DNA of 45,649 nt from positions 1 through 45,649 of the forward strand of contig JACKAX010000030.1 in the NCBI GenBank assembly GCA_020634875.1, given 5' to 3'. The notes under the pieces were generated by a model. The model searched no databases and was not told the origin of the DNA. It saw only the letters and a list, made by a program, of their open reading frames with translations. This DNA is from Anaerolineales bacterium. GTDB lineage: Bacteria > Chloroflexota > Anaerolineae > Anaerolineales > JABWBV01. How positions within the stretch are numbered: position 1 is the first letter of the stretch; every line of letters starts with the position of its first letter. The position numbers and the translations under genes are program-made. This document shows, one piece after another, positions 1 through 7,564 of this stretch.

Positions 1-2
1 AG

Positions 3-65
3 TACGTTGCCCCGATGGTCATTCCCAAGTCGCGCGCGGCAACGATCAAATTAGTCCCGCGCTAA
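3..65 (+). CDS. possible 3' end of a truncated upstream gene
   Basis: The frame starting at base 3 is open from the window edge to a TAA at 63-65 and encodes about 20 residues ending in KLVPR. Third codon positions are mostly G or C, as in neighbouring genes. A second frame (from base 2) is also open as far as about base 73, so the choice of frame is uncertain. The product cannot be identified. It lies upstream of, and in the same direction as, the aldo/keto reductase. Confidence 0.25.
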   Translation, partial: YVAPMVIPKSRAATIKLVPR

Positions 66-79
66 CGCAATAAACTTCC

Positions 80-140
80 ATCCGTGACTTTTTTCCATCC
101 GTGCCTGAGATATTAGTCACGGATGGAAAAAAGCACGGAT
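80..140. repeat. inverted repeat upstream of the aldo/keto reductase
   Basis: Two arms of about 25 bases (80-104 and 116-140), both built from ATCCGTG plus a T- or A-run, are inverted around an 11-base loop with a one-base offset. The repeat ends about 10 bases before the Shine-Dalgarno (SD) sequence of the next gene. The ATCCGTGAC core recurs, again inverted, at 4705-4735 upstream of the VOC gene, so this is a dispersed element. It could form a strong hairpin in the leader. Confidence 0.75.
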
Positions 141-164
141 AGTTTTTGTAAAAGGAGCTTCCAA

Positions 165-1157
165 ATGAAAACCGTAAAACTCGGCAACACCGGTCTCGAT
201 GTCTCCCTCATCTGCCTCGGCGCGATGAGCTTTGGCACAGCGGAAGGATGGGTTCACAACCCATGGGCACTGAATGAAGAAGACAGCCGCACCATCATCA
301 AACGCGCCCTCGATTTGGGCATCAACTTCTTCGACACCGCCAATGTCTATGCCTATGGCGCGAGCGAGGGCATTCTTGGACGCGCCCTGAAGGATTTTGC
401 GAACCGAGATGAAGTAGTTATCGCCACAAAGGTTCACGGCAAAATGCACGCCGGCCCGAACGGTTCCGGCCTTTCCCGCAAAGCCATCCTGAGCGAAATT
501 GACAAAAGCCTTCTACGGCTGGGCACGGACTATGTTGACCTCTACATCATCCATCGCTGGGATTACAACACCCCCGTCGAAGAGACGATGGAAGCGTTGC
601 ACGACATCGTCAAAGCCGGAAAAGTGCGCTATCTCGGCGCGTCCGCCATGTACGCCTTCCAGTTTCACCGGGCACTCAACGTCGCGGACAAGCACGGCTG
701 GACGCGCTTTGTCTCAATGCAGAACCACTACAACCTCATCTATCGAGAAGAAGAGCGGGAAATGATGCCGCTTTGTGCCGAAGAAGGCGTCGCGGCCACG
801 CCGTACAGCCCGCTCGCTTCGGGACGCCTGGCGCGCTCGGCCTCGGCAACCTCCACACGTCTGGAAACCGACCCCATCGCCAAAGGCAAATACGACGCCA
901 CTGCAGACTCCGACAGTGCTGTGATCGCACGCGTGGCAGAAATCGCCGAGAAATACGGCGTTCCGATGGCGCACATTTCCCTGGCGTGGATGTTGCACAA
1001 AAAACCTGTGGTCGCCCCTGTGATCGGGGCCACGAAGCTCTCCCACCTGGAAAGCGCAGTCGAAGCGGTGGATGTCAAACTAACGCTGGATGATATAGCG
1101 TATCTCGAAGAGCCGTATGTGCCCCACCCCATCATGGGATTGATTCCGTACAAATGA
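165..1157 (+). CDS. aldo/keto reductase
   Basis: NAD(P)H-dependent oxidoreductase of the aldo/keto reductase family, 330 residues, predicted cytoplasmic TIM barrel. The family tetrad is visible: Asp57 and Tyr62 in DTANVY, Lys89 in ATKVHG, His130 in YIIHRW. The N-terminus (KLGNTGLDVSLICLGAMSFG) is typical of the potassium-channel-beta-like/YajO-type branch. The ATG at 165 is preferred over the upstream in-frame ATG at 123 because AAAGGAG lies at 151-157 and the family N-terminus begins there; the 14 extra residues would come from the inverted repeat. Its stop overlaps the start of the EamA transporter gene by four bases, suggesting translational coupling. The substrate cannot be told; the neighbours suggest sugar or xenobiotic metabolism. 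Confidence 0.9.
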   Translation: MKTVKLGNTGLDVSLICLGAMSFGTAEGWVHNPWALNEEDSRTIIKRALDLGINFFDTANVYAYGASEGILGRALKDFANRDEVVIATKVHGKMHAGPNGSGLSRKAILSEIDKSLLRLGTDYVDLYIIHRWDYNTPVEETMEALHDIVKAGKVRYLGASAMYAFQFHRALNVADKHGWTRFVSMQNHYNLIYREEEREMMPLCAEEGVAATPYSPLASGRLARSASATSTRLETDPIAKGKYDATADSDSAVIARVAEIAEKYGVPMAHISLAWMLHKKPVVAPVIGATKLSHLESAVEAVDVKLTLDDIAYLEEPYVPHPIMGLIPYK

Positions 1158-2095
1158 CAAAAATGAGTCCTAACATCAAAGGCGTCAGTTTCCTTGTGCT
1201 GGCGATGCTGATCCTGTCCCTGCAAGGGCTGGCGGTCAAAGGGATTGGCGGCGATTATTCCGTGATGGAAATCGTGCTGTTTCGCAGTTTTGTGGCCTTG
1301 CCCATTACGATTCTTTTATATCGGATGGAAGGTAAGCGCGGGCTGCCCACCACCCAACAACCCCGGCTCGAATACACGCGCGGTTTCTATCTCTTCCTTT
1401 CTTACACGACCGCGTTTATGGGGCTTGCCGCCTTGCCCCTCGCAGAAGTCGCCGCCCTTCGGAATTCTGGCCCGCTCGTGATCACCCTCCTGTCAGTGCT
1501 GATGCTGAACGAAAAAGTCGGCCCGCGCCGTTGGGCCGCGCTGGGGATCGGCTTTCTCGGTGTACTGATGATCGTCCAACCTGGTTCGACCTCCTTCAAC
1601 CTGGGATCGGTCTTTATCCTGATCTCGGTGCTTTTCTACGCCCTCAACGTGATCCTCACCCGGAAACTCCGCACCACCGACAGCAGCGCGACAATGTCCT
1701 ACTTTAGTTCGGTGGTGTACCTGGTCGCGGCAATTGTGCTCTCCCCGCTCGCGGTCTTCATCGGCGAAATTCCCAACGCTCATCCGAGCATCGCCTTCCT
1801 GCTGCGGGCCTGGACGGTGCCGACCCTGTTGGATTGGGGGATCATGTCCGGGTTGGGTCTCGTTTGGGCGGGGGGGATGTATTTCATCGCCCGTGCGTAC
1901 AGCACCGCGCCGACCTCGGTCGTCGCGCCATTTGAGTACGTCAATCTCCCCATCAACGTGATGTGGGATTTGCTCCTTTGGTACATCTTCCCCACGTGGA
2001 TCATCTGGGTGGGTGCCTTTTTGACAATTTTTAGCGGCATGTACATTTTGTACCGCGAGCAGAGAATGGTCCCACAACCCGCCCCGCTTACATAA
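1154..2095 (+). CDS. DMT family transporter (EamA)
   Basis: Inner-membrane drug/metabolite transporter, 313 residues, with about ten hydrophobic helices in two EamA halves. The first half carries GLAALPLAEVAALRNSGPL and the second GGMYFIARAYSTAPTSVVAPFEY, both characteristic of the family's end-of-helix motifs. The start ATG at 1154 overlaps the stop of the reductase gene (ATGA); a second ATG at 1163 is also possible. DMT proteins export metabolites or small organic compounds, and the substrate is not visible here. Coupling to the reductase suggests that both handle the same compound, which is an inference. Confidence 0.88.
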   Translation: MTKMSPNIKGVSFLVLAMLILSLQGLAVKGIGGDYSVMEIVLFRSFVALPITILLYRMEGKRGLPTTQQPRLEYTRGFYLFLSYTTAFMGLAALPLAEVAALRNSGPLVITLLSVLMLNEKVGPRRWAALGIGFLGVLMIVQPGSTSFNLGSVFILISVLFYALNVILTRKLRTTDSSATMSYFSSVVYLVAAIVLSPLAVFIGEIPNAHPSIAFLLRAWTVPTLLDWGIMSGLGLVWAGGMYFIARAYSTAPTSVVAPFEYVNLPINVMWDLLLWYIFPTWIIWVGAFLTIFSGMYILYREQRMVPQPAPLT

Positions 2096-2108
2096 CCGCG
2101 CAAAAATC

Positions 2109-2229
2109 GTAACTACTCAGGCCAGACCCTAAAGGTTTCGTTTGCAAGAGAAGACCATTCAAAAAGGAGCATTGTTCGCAAATATGTTCCCGAATTTACC
2201 GAAAAAACCTTTAGGGTCTGAGCAGTTAC
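2109..2229. repeat. long inverted repeat, MITE-like, between transporter genes
   Basis: The left arm (2109-2138, containing CAGACCCTAAAGGTTT) and right arm (2205-2229, AAACCTTTAGGGTCTG) pair over most of their length, with a loop of about 66 bases. The outer edges GTAACTACTCAG/GAGCAGTTAC also match. Related edge sequence (TGAGCAGTTGCC, GAGTAGTTAC) occurs near 23390 and 33325. No coding potential. It may terminate the upstream transcript or be a remnant of a small mobile element. Confidence 0.65.
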
Positions 2230-2334
2230 TAAAAATCACGAATCAACACAAAAAGAAAAATCGGTGAAAATTCGTGAAATTCGTGTCGAAAAACTTCCTC
2301 CCCGCGAAAGCCTTTTCGCTCATTGGACAATCGC

Positions 2335-4650
2335 ATGACCCAAGCAACCCTTCTCTCCCCCTCACTCGACCTCTCCGCCAAACGCAAAGCCGTGCTCGGC
2401 ATCTGGGCGATCTTCCTCACCCAATTTGTCAGCTTTCTCTTCATCAACGCCCGGACGATTGCCACCCCCAAGATCGTCGCCGAGTTCGACGGCATGGCCC
2501 TCTTCGCCTGGCTGATCGCCCTCCCCGCCCTGACTGGCTCGATCTCGACCCTGCTCTTCGGCAAACTCTCCGACATCTACGGACGCCGGACGATTCTGCT
2601 GCTCTGCATAGGGATTTTTCTCCTGGGCCTGGGCCTGACCACCCAAAGCACCTCCATGCTCTTCCTGGTCGTGGCGGTCTCCTTCATGAGCATCGGACAC
2701 TTCCCCATCATCCCCTTCTGTTTTGCGGCCATCGGCGATCTCTTTGAACCCTCGGAGCGTGCCAAATGGACGGGGTTGCTCAATTTGCCCGGCGGCGTGG
2801 CGGCTCTGATCGGCCCGGTGCTGGGCGGCGTGATCACCGAAAGCGCGTCGGGTTGGCGCGGCATCTATTGGGGGACGCTCCCGCTCATGTTGGGGGCCGC
2901 GGTCCTGGTCGCGGTAGCCTTGCCCAAACAGACCCAACACACCAAACCCAAAATTGATTGGCTCGGGGCCGGGGTGATGGCGGTCGCCACGACCACGCTC
3001 ATCCTCGGCTTCTCCCGCGTGGGGCTGCCGGGTCAGTTCGTGTATGGTCTCCTCCTGTTGATCGTGTCCGCTCTCGCCTGGTTCAGTTTCATCCGGATCG
3101 AGAATCGCGCCGAAGCCCCCATCCTGGACCCACAGGTCCTCTTCAACCGCACGTTTATGACCGCCGCGGGGGCCGGAATGCTCTCCTTCTTTGGGTCCCT
3201 GAGTATCATGGCCTATTCCCCCATCTTCGTACAGAGTGTGATGCAGATTAGCCCGGCCATCAGCGGCTCGATGCTGACCCCTTACACGGTGCTGATGGCC
3301 TTTATGGGCATCCCGGCTGGTTTTCTGATCGCCCGCACCAAAAAATACAAATGGCTGTACCTGACCGGCTACCCCATTGTGACGTTATCCCTGTTCGTGA
3401 TGTGGCGTTTTACCGCCAGCACGCCGATTTGGCTCTACGTTCTCGTCACCACCGTGGCCGCGTTCGGCCTGGGCAGCATTCCCACGGTCAATACCCTGGT
3501 CGCGCAGTTTTCCGTGCCCAGACGTTTGCTGGGGGTCGCGGTCGGTGCAATCTTCTTCTTTCAAATGATCGGCATCGCTGTCGCGCCCTCCATCATCAGT
3601 CTGGCCCAAAGTAATGCCCCCGACCTGGAAAGTGGTTTGAAGATCGTCTTCCTGATGGGGGCACTGGCGACGACGCTTGCCTCGCTCCTGATCACCACCA
3701 TTCCCGAAATTTCTGTGGACGACGAAGTCCCGGACAAAGCCGCCCCGAGCCGGTGGCCGTTCCCCATGGATATTGACACCCTCCGCAAACTGCTCGCGGA
3801 ACGGGACACCTTCAGCATCCTGGAAACGGTGGACGTGCAAACAGACGAACGAACCATCCTCCGCGAATTCGACACCGTCATCTCCGCCCCGAACTGGACG
3901 CGCGACGCCCGCCATCTGATCTACGACAGCCGGGGCCGCCTCTACACCTACGAACTGGCAACAGGCGAGAGCACCCCGTTCGACACCGGTTTTGCCCTGG
4001 ATTGCACCAACGATCATCTCCTCTCGCCGGATTACACCCAACTGGCAATCACCCATTTCACGAACGAAGACGCCACCGCGCGCATTTACACGCTCCCGGC
4101 GGCAGGCGGCTCCCCAACCCTGATCACCGAAAAAGGCCCCAGCTATCTGCATGGCTGGTCGCCGGATGGCAAACGCATGGTTTATTGCGGTCAGCGTGAC
4201 GGGCAATATGACATCTTCTCGATTTCGGCACAGGGCGGCCTGGAAACGCAGCTTACGAGTGATCCAGCGATGGACGATGGTCCCGAATATTCGCCTGATG
4301 GAAAACATATCTGGTTCAACTCCGCTCGAAGTGGCTTGATGCAAATCTGGCGCATGGATGCTGATGGCTCGAATCCCACCCACATCCTCCAGGAGGAAGC
4401 TAACTGTTGGTTCCCGCACATTTCGCCCGATGGCAAATGGGTCGCCTACATTGCCTACGGAAAAGATGTGACCCCTGGCAATCAGCCCCCGATTGCAAAC
4501 CGGGATATCGAGATTCGGCTGATCCCTGCGGAGGGCGGCGTCTCAAAAACCATCGTCAAGCTCTTTGGCGGGCAAGGCACAATGAATGTGAATCCCTGGT
4601 CGCCCGATAGTCGCACGCTGGCGTTCGTGTCTTATCGGTTGAAAGAATAA
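2335..4650 (+). CDS. MFS transporter fused to a TolB-like (PD40) beta-propeller
   Basis: About 771 residues from the ATG at 2335 (a TTG at 2323 would add four). Residues about 10-460 are a major-facilitator transporter of DHA2-like form with motif A (GKLSDIYGRR), motif C (GPVLGGVI) and probably 14 helices. After a short linker (DDEVPDKAAPSRW), residues about 478-771 are a PD40/TolB-like propeller with repeated [18 protein letters not shown] and ISPDGKWVAY strands. This part is nearly the same protein as the free-standing one encoded at 5287-6168, and it begins with an internal Met (ATG at 3766) matching that protein's start. No SD sequence precedes 3766, so a genuine fusion is favoured over two genes. 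With an even helix number the propeller would be cytoplasmic. The fusion is unusual: it may sense the transported compound or couple transport to its metabolism. Confidence 0.85.
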   Translation: MTQATLLSPSLDLSAKRKAVLGIWAIFLTQFVSFLFINARTIATPKIVAEFDGMALFAWLIALPALTGSISTLLFGKLSDIYGRRTILLLCIGIFLLGLGLTTQSTSMLFLVVAVSFMSIGHFPIIPFCFAAIGDLFEPSERAKWTGLLNLPGGVAALIGPVLGGVITESASGWRGIYWGTLPLMLGAAVLVAVALPKQTQHTKPKIDWLGAGVMAVATTTLILGFSRVGLPGQFVYGLLLLIVSALAWFSFIRIENRAEAPILDPQVLFNRTFMTAAGAGMLSFFGSLSIMAYSPIFVQSVMQISPAISGSMLTPYTVLMAFMGIPAGFLIARTKKYKWLYLTGYPIVTLSLFVMWRFTASTPIWLYVLVTTVAAFGLGSIPTVNTLVAQFSVPRRLLGVAVGAIFFFQMIGIAVAPSIISLAQSNAPDLESGLKIVFLMGALATTLASLLITTIPEISVDDEVPDKAAPSRWPFPMDIDTLRKLLAERDTFSILETVDVQTDERTILREFDTVISAPNWTRDARHLIYDSRGRLYTYELATGESTPFDTGFALDCTNDHLLSPDYTQLAITHFTNEDATARIYTLPAAGGSPTLITEKGPSYLHGWSPDGKRMVYCGQRDGQYDIFSISAQGGLETQLTSDPAMDDGPEYSPDGKHIWFNSARSGLMQIWRMDADGSNPTHILQEEANCWFPHISPDGKWVAYIAYGKDVTPGNQPPIANRDIEIRLIPAEGGVSKTIVKLFGGQGTMNVNPWSPDSRTLAFVSYRLKE

Positions 4651-4704
4651 GGAGTTTGTGATGAGCCACCGGCTCACCCAAAACCCATGAAAATCTATTC
4701 ATAC

Positions 4705-4753
4705 TATCCGTGACTCAAAAAGTCAGTCACGGATACAAAAAAGACACGGATAT
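4705..4753. repeat. short inverted repeat upstream of the VOC gene
   Basis: TATCCGTGAC (4705-4714) and GTCACGGATA (4726-4735) are perfect inverted arms with an 11-base loop, followed by ACACGGATAT at 4744-4753. The same words form the longer repeat at 80-140, so the two are members of one dispersed family. The repeat lies about 20 bases before the VOC start codon. Confidence 0.7.
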
Positions 4754-4770
4754 TTTCAAGAGAGAATTAC

Positions 4771-5277
4771 ATGTCCAAAAATAAAATCATCACCCAAATC
4801 TGCGTAGTGGTTTATGATGTCCAAAAAGCCAACGCCAATTGGGCAAAAGTGCTCGGCCTTCCCGAAGAGAAGATCGAAACTATCTTCCCGGATGGCATTT
4901 TGCACTACGCCCACGATCAAGCCGTTGACTATAAAGGCATTCAAGTCGCCAAATACGACCTGGGCAATATTGTGCTGGAACTCCTCCAGCCTGGCGAAAC
5001 GCCCAGTCCGTGGAAAGCGCATCTGGACCAATATGGTCAAAGCGTTTTCCACTTCTGTGTGCTCGTGGATGACCGGAAAATCTTCCAGCAAACCCTGACC
5101 GAAATCGGTGTGGGGTTGCCTTACCACATTGGCTACTTCCCCGGTGGTTCCTATAGCTATGTGGACGCCAAAGATCAACTCGGCCTCGAACTCAGCGTGA
5201 ATCATCATGGCGGTAGCCCCGCCCTCTTTCAAGCCCTTTTGAACGGCACCACCCATCCCCTGGATGAATTGAAATAG
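4771..5277 (+). CDS. VOC family protein (glyoxalase/bleomycin-resistance fold)
   Basis: 168-residue cytoplasmic protein with two beta-alpha-beta-beta-beta modules typical of the vicinal-oxygen-chelate fold: ITQICVVVYDVQKANANWAKVLG at the start, and a second module around QSVFHFCVLVDD. Possible metal ligands include the His in VFHF and the Glu in LGLELSV. The family includes isomerases, epimerases, dioxygenases and lactoylglutathione lyases; the exact reaction cannot be assigned. It sits nine bases before the free-standing propeller gene and between two propeller copies, so it is likely part of the same catabolic operon. Confidence 0.8.
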   Translation: MSKNKIITQICVVVYDVQKANANWAKVLGLPEEKIETIFPDGILHYAHDQAVDYKGIQVAKYDLGNIVLELLQPGETPSPWKAHLDQYGQSVFHFCVLVDDRKIFQQTLTEIGVGLPYHIGYFPGGSYSYVDAKDQLGLELSVNHHGGSPALFQALLNGTTHPLDELK

Positions 5278-5286
5278 GAATAAACA

Positions 5287-6168
5287 ATGGATATCGAAAC
5301 CCTCCGCAAATGGATCGCCATGCGCGACACCTTCAGCATTCTCGAAACCGTGGATGTTTTCACGGGCGCGCGCACCGTCCTCAAAGAATTTGACACCGTC
5401 ATCGAAGCCCCCAACTGGACGCAAGACGGCAAAACCCTGGTTTACAACCGCCAGGGTCGGATATACACGTATGAACTTGCAACAGGCGCAATCCAAGAAA
5501 TTGATACGGCTTTTGCGATGGATTGCAACAACGATCATGTTCTCTCCCCCGACAACCGTCAGCTCGCCGTCAGCCACCACACCCACGAAGATGCGACCTC
5601 GCGGATTTACATATTGCCCCTCGCGGGCGGCACCCCGAGCCTCGTCACCGACAAAGGCCCCAGTTATCTCCACGGCTGGTCCCCGGACGGGGCGCGGTTA
5701 GCCTACTGTGCCGAGCGGGGCGGGCAATACGACATTTACACCATTTCCGTCAACGGCGGCGAAGAAACCCAACTAACGAACGAACCCGGCCTGGACGACG
5801 GCCCCGAATATGCCCCCGACGGCAAACACATTTGGTTCAACTCCACCCGCACGGGCCTGATGCAAGTCTGGTGCATGGAACCGGACGGGGCGAACCCCAC
5901 CCACATCGTGCAGGAAGACGCCAATTGCTGGTTCCCCCACGTTTCGCCGGATGGCAAATGGGTGGTGTACATCGCCTACGGAAAAGGGGATGTAGAACCG
6001 GGCGATCACCCCGCGAACAAAAACGTCGAACTGCGTCTGATCCCCGCGGAAGGCGGCGCGTCCAAAACGCTTGTGAAGTTATTCGGCGGGCAGGGTACCA
6101 TCAACGTGAATTCCTGGTCCCCGGACAACCGCACCATCGCCTTCGTTTCGTACCGGCTCAAAGGCTGA
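5287..6168 (+). CDS. TolB-like PD40 beta-propeller protein (paralogue of the MFS-fused domain)
   Basis: 293 residues made of WD40-like PD40 repeats: [44 protein letters not shown] and [11 protein letters not shown]. There is no signal peptide, unlike periplasmic TolB, so it is probably cytoplasmic. It aligns from first to last residue with the C-terminal domain of the MFS fusion protein and differs at a minority of positions, showing duplication within the cluster. Translation starts at the ATG at 5287, shortly after the VOC stop, with GGAATAAAC as a weak SD. Such proteins are often called biopolymer transporter Tol or oligogalacturonate-lyase-like; a binding role or a lyase role are both possible. 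Confidence 0.82.
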   Translation: MDIETLRKWIAMRDTFSILETVDVFTGARTVLKEFDTVIEAPNWTQDGKTLVYNRQGRIYTYELATGAIQEIDTAFAMDCNNDHVLSPDNRQLAVSHHTHEDATSRIYILPLAGGTPSLVTDKGPSYLHGWSPDGARLAYCAERGGQYDIYTISVNGGEETQLTNEPGLDDGPEYAPDGKHIWFNSTRTGLMQVWCMEPDGANPTHIVQEDANCWFPHVSPDGKWVVYIAYGKGDVEPGDHPANKNVELRLIPAEGGASKTLVKLFGGQGTINVNSWSPDNRTIAFVSYRLKG

Positions 6169-6183
6169 GACCTTTAAGGTCCT

Positions 6184-6247
6184 AAACACAAAGTCCACGA
6201 AGGCGGGCACAAAGACCACAAAGTTTTTCTTTGTGTACTTCGTGTTT
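6184..6247. repeat. imperfect inverted repeat upstream of the Gfo/Idh gene
   Basis: AAACACAAAGTCCACGAAG (6184-6202) pairs with CTTTGTGTACTTCGTGTTT (6229-6247) at all but about three positions. The sequence between repeats the word ACAAAG. The repeat ends about 35 bases before the start codon and differs in sequence from the other repeats in this cluster. Confidence 0.6.
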
Positions 6248-6282
6248 CAAAAAATCCGAGTTATTTTTATAGAGAGTTAATC

Positions 6283-7422
6283 ATGAATATTCAACCCGTA
6301 AAAACCGCCATCGTGGGCTGTGGCGTGATCAGTGAAGCCTATTTGAGCACCATGACCCAAAAATTCAAGATTTTGGATGTCGTTGCATGTTGTGATCGAG
6401 ATGAAACGAAAGCCAGCGCTAAAGCGGAGAAGTACGGCCTCCAGGTTTTGACGATCGAAGAAATCCTGGCCGACCCTTCCATTGAACTGGTCATCAACCT
6501 CACCACCCCGACCGCCCATTACCCTGTGATCAAGCAACTGCTCGAAGGCGGCAAACATGTCTATACGGAAAAGGTGATGACGGTAGAACTGGAACACGCC
6601 GCGGAACTCGTGAAAATCGCCAACGAAAATAACCTCTATCTTGGGGCCGCCCCGGACACATTTCTCGGTTCAGCCCTGCAAACCGCCCGCTTTGTAGTGG
6701 ACAGCGGGATGCTTGGCGACATCACCTCGTGCTTTTGTGCCATCACCCGGGACGGCAACGTGCTCAACCGCGCGTTCCCCTTCACCGCAAAACCCGGTGG
6801 GGGCATTGGGTTTGATTTGGGAATTTACTACATCACCGCCCTGTTGAGCATTTTAGGCCCGGTCGAAGAAGTGTCGGGCGTGGTCCGCACGCGGAACCCG
6901 GAGCGACAGGATTACACGTTGGCCCGTTTTGGCGAACCGTTCCAGGTGCAGTGTGAAAATCTGATGGCGGGCACGGTGCAATTTGCCTCTGGCGCGGTTG
7001 GGAACCTGCTCTTCGACTCCAATTCCGTCACGATTTTGCCGGAAAAACCCAGTGTGGTCGTGTTTGGCAGCCTGGGGGCGATGTACATGGCGGACCCGAA
7101 CCAATTTGGCGGGGAAGTCAAGGTCATTTTAAAAGGTAACAATGAGCCTTTTGTGATACAACAAAGCCACGCTTTCACCGGAGAATCCCGCGGGTTGGGT
7201 GTTGCGGAAATGGCCTGGTCTATGCGGCTGGGCCGTCAAAACCGTGCCAACAAAGAGGTGGCTTATCATGCGTTGGAAGTGCTGCATGGTATCGTCAAAA
7301 GCAGTGAAACCAAGGCCAATCAGACGATGCAATCCACCTTTGAAAAGACCCCGCCCATTCCTCGTGGATACTCCGGCCAAACCTATTTTGAGTTCATCGA
7401 AGAACCCAGTCTGGCTTTATAA
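6283..7422 (+). CDS. Gfo/Idh/MocA family oxidoreductase
   Basis: 379-residue NAD(P)-dependent sugar or polyol dehydrogenase-like enzyme. The N-terminal Rossmann fold shows VGCGVIS (residues 11-17) and an acidic residue after the second strand (CCDRD). The catalytic Lys97 lies in YTEKVMT, where most members have EKP; here a Val replaces the Pro. The C-terminal substrate domain contains the GGGIGFDLGIYYITALLSILG segment, with Asp in place of the more usual His or Asp of the HD motif. The start at 6283 follows GAGAG with good spacing. Together with the reductase, VOC and hydrolase genes it suggests a pathway for a sugar derivative; the substrate is unknown. Confidence 0.88.
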   Translation: MNIQPVKTAIVGCGVISEAYLSTMTQKFKILDVVACCDRDETKASAKAEKYGLQVLTIEEILADPSIELVINLTTPTAHYPVIKQLLEGGKHVYTEKVMTVELEHAAELVKIANENNLYLGAAPDTFLGSALQTARFVVDSGMLGDITSCFCAITRDGNVLNRAFPFTAKPGGGIGFDLGIYYITALLSILGPVEEVSGVVRTRNPERQDYTLARFGEPFQVQCENLMAGTVQFASGAVGNLLFDSNSVTILPEKPSVVVFGSLGAMYMADPNQFGGEVKVILKGNNEPFVIQQSHAFTGESRGLGVAEMAWSMRLGRQNRANKEVAYHALEVLHGIVKSSETKANQTMQSTFEKTPPIPRGYSGQTYFEFIEEPSLAL

Positions 7423-7440
7423 ACTGGACTTATGCAAAAC

Positions 7441-7540
7441 CCAAATTTCGGAAGTCTCCAAACGTCTCCCCACCCGTTCATATATCCATGTGCAAACGGA
7501 TTCTTATCCTAACGATCTCCCGAAGACTTCCGAAATTTGG
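7441..7540. repeat. 100-bp element with perfect 17-bp terminal inverted repeats
   Basis: CCAAATTTCGGAAGTCT (7441-7457) and AGACTTCCGAAATTTGG (7524-7540) are exact inverted copies enclosing 66 bases with no open frame. The core TTCGGAAGT is shared with the two 18-bp elements inside the gene at 11839-13539. It ends 25 bases before the serine hydrolase start. It resembles a non-autonomous palindromic element; no transposase is nearby. Confidence 0.8.
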
Positions 7541-7564
7541 CCGTCCAAAAATTAAGGAATCAAC

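Noticed and set aside
3385..4419. 344-codon minus-strand frame across the MFS/propeller gene
   Set aside because: Antisense shadow of a well-supported fusion protein; the composition is compatible with complement of real codons, and no motif was found.
5287..6168. Periplasmic TolB of the Tol-Pal system
   Set aside because: No signal peptide, no TolB N-terminal domain and no tol or pal genes nearby; only the PD40 repeats are shared.
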